A stretch of 13,737 bases of DNA from Bacteroidales bacterium (GTDB taxonomy: Bacteria; Bacteroidota; Bacteroidia; Bacteroidales; JAADJA01): NCBI GenBank assembly GCA_029934735.1, contig JAOZLR010000034.1, positions 1-13,737 of the forward strand. Direction: 5' to 3'. Numbering within the stretch: the stretch's first letter is position 1; every line of letters begins with the position of its first letter. Below the pieces are notes generated by a model. That model saw only the letters and a list, made by a program, of their open reading frames with translations, did no database searches and was not told the origin of the DNA. Made by a program: the position numbers and the translations under genes. Positions 13,711 to 13,737 of this stretch are shown one piece after another.

Positions 13711-13737
13711 CCTGTTGGTAACATAATAGGATTTAAG
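13711..13737 (+). other. Inverse-core end of an attC-like site (site F), cut by the window edge
   Basis: CCTGTTGGTAAC (13711-13722) complements 11715-11726 at 11 of 12 positions. From AAC at 13720 the sequence repeats site E (11439-11456) with one difference up to the last base of the window, so the shared stretch may be longer. Confidence 0.45.

Larger units (their letters stand above)
11716..13722 (+). mobile_element. Candidate gene cassette carrying a sigma / anti-sigma / plug-protein operon
   Basis: GTTACCAACAAG (11715-11726) on the left and CCTGTTGGTAAC (13711-13722) on the right are reverse complements at 11 of 12 positions, again with GTT left and AAC right. The right motif is followed directly by AATAGGATTTAAG, which also follows the AAC of site E. 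Between them lies one complete three-gene operon. The attC of this unit runs off the window, so only its start is visible and the given end is the inverse core. Confidence 0.45.

Noticed and set aside
1..13737. Insertion sequence, integrase, CRISPR array, tRNA or rRNA
   Set aside because: No transposase or recombinase motifs, no regular spacer-repeat pattern and no RNA gene landmarks were seen on either strand.

Overview
The window looks like an AT-rich accessory region of a Bacteroidota chromosome. Supporting signs are the weak Shine-Dalgarno sequences, a possible Bacteroidota-type promoter (TTG, 19 nt, then a TAnnTTTG-like box), lipoprotein-type GH95 alpha-L-fucosidase, an ECF sigma / anti-sigma pair, and a secreted protein made of SusC-type 'NAPNGVxxIxTKK' plug modules. 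All convincing genes are on the + strand. I see no integrase, transposase, tRNA, rRNA or CRISPR array.

Layout. 10-1110: exported HELGH metalloprotease-like protein with two C-terminal membrane segments. 1255-3165: lipoprotein fusing an alpha/beta hydrolase to a transglutaminase-like domain. 3344-4990: secreted class-C beta-lactamase-type serine hydrolase. 5114-5596 and 5587-6768: overlapping pair, a divergent peptide deformylase and a diaminopropionate ammonia-lyase. 7152-9638: GH95 alpha-L-fucosidase, more GC-rich than its surroundings. 9796-10317 and 10367-11434: GNAT acetyltransferase and RsgA-type GTPase. 11952-13458: ECF sigma factor, small membrane anti-sigma candidate and exported two-repeat plug-domain protein, followed further down by a strong intrinsic terminator.

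The most interesting signal lies between the genes. Three gene units are bracketed by complementary short sequences whose polarity matches integron gene cassettes, with GTT... on the left and ...AAC on the right: GTTATAGCGC (1223) / GCGCTATAAC (3195) around the hydrolase fusion; GTTGTGCTT (9747) / AAACACAAC (11433, 8/9) around GNAT-rsgA; GTTACCAACAAG (11715) / CCTGTTGGTAAC (13711, 11/12) around the sigma operon. The spacers at 1177-1229 and 9701-9753 are homologous imperfect hairpins shaped like attC sites. The sequences after the AAC at 1181/3202 and at 11439/13720 resemble each other, and the similarity begins at the AAC itself, as expected for attC sites attached to different cassettes. I infer a degenerate integron-cassette-like array (attC sites without a visible integrase), unusual in carrying multi-gene units of about 2 kb including a complete sigma/anti-sigma module. 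A 59-bp direct repeat (58/59 identical) at 3280 and 6804 flanks the middle of the array and supplies the 5' leader of the serine hydrolase gene.

The genes do not form one pathway. They read as a set of independently acquired functions: exported hydrolases, an amino-acid lyase, fucose release from glycans, acetylation with a ribosome-associated GTPase, and a self-contained envelope-signalling regulator.
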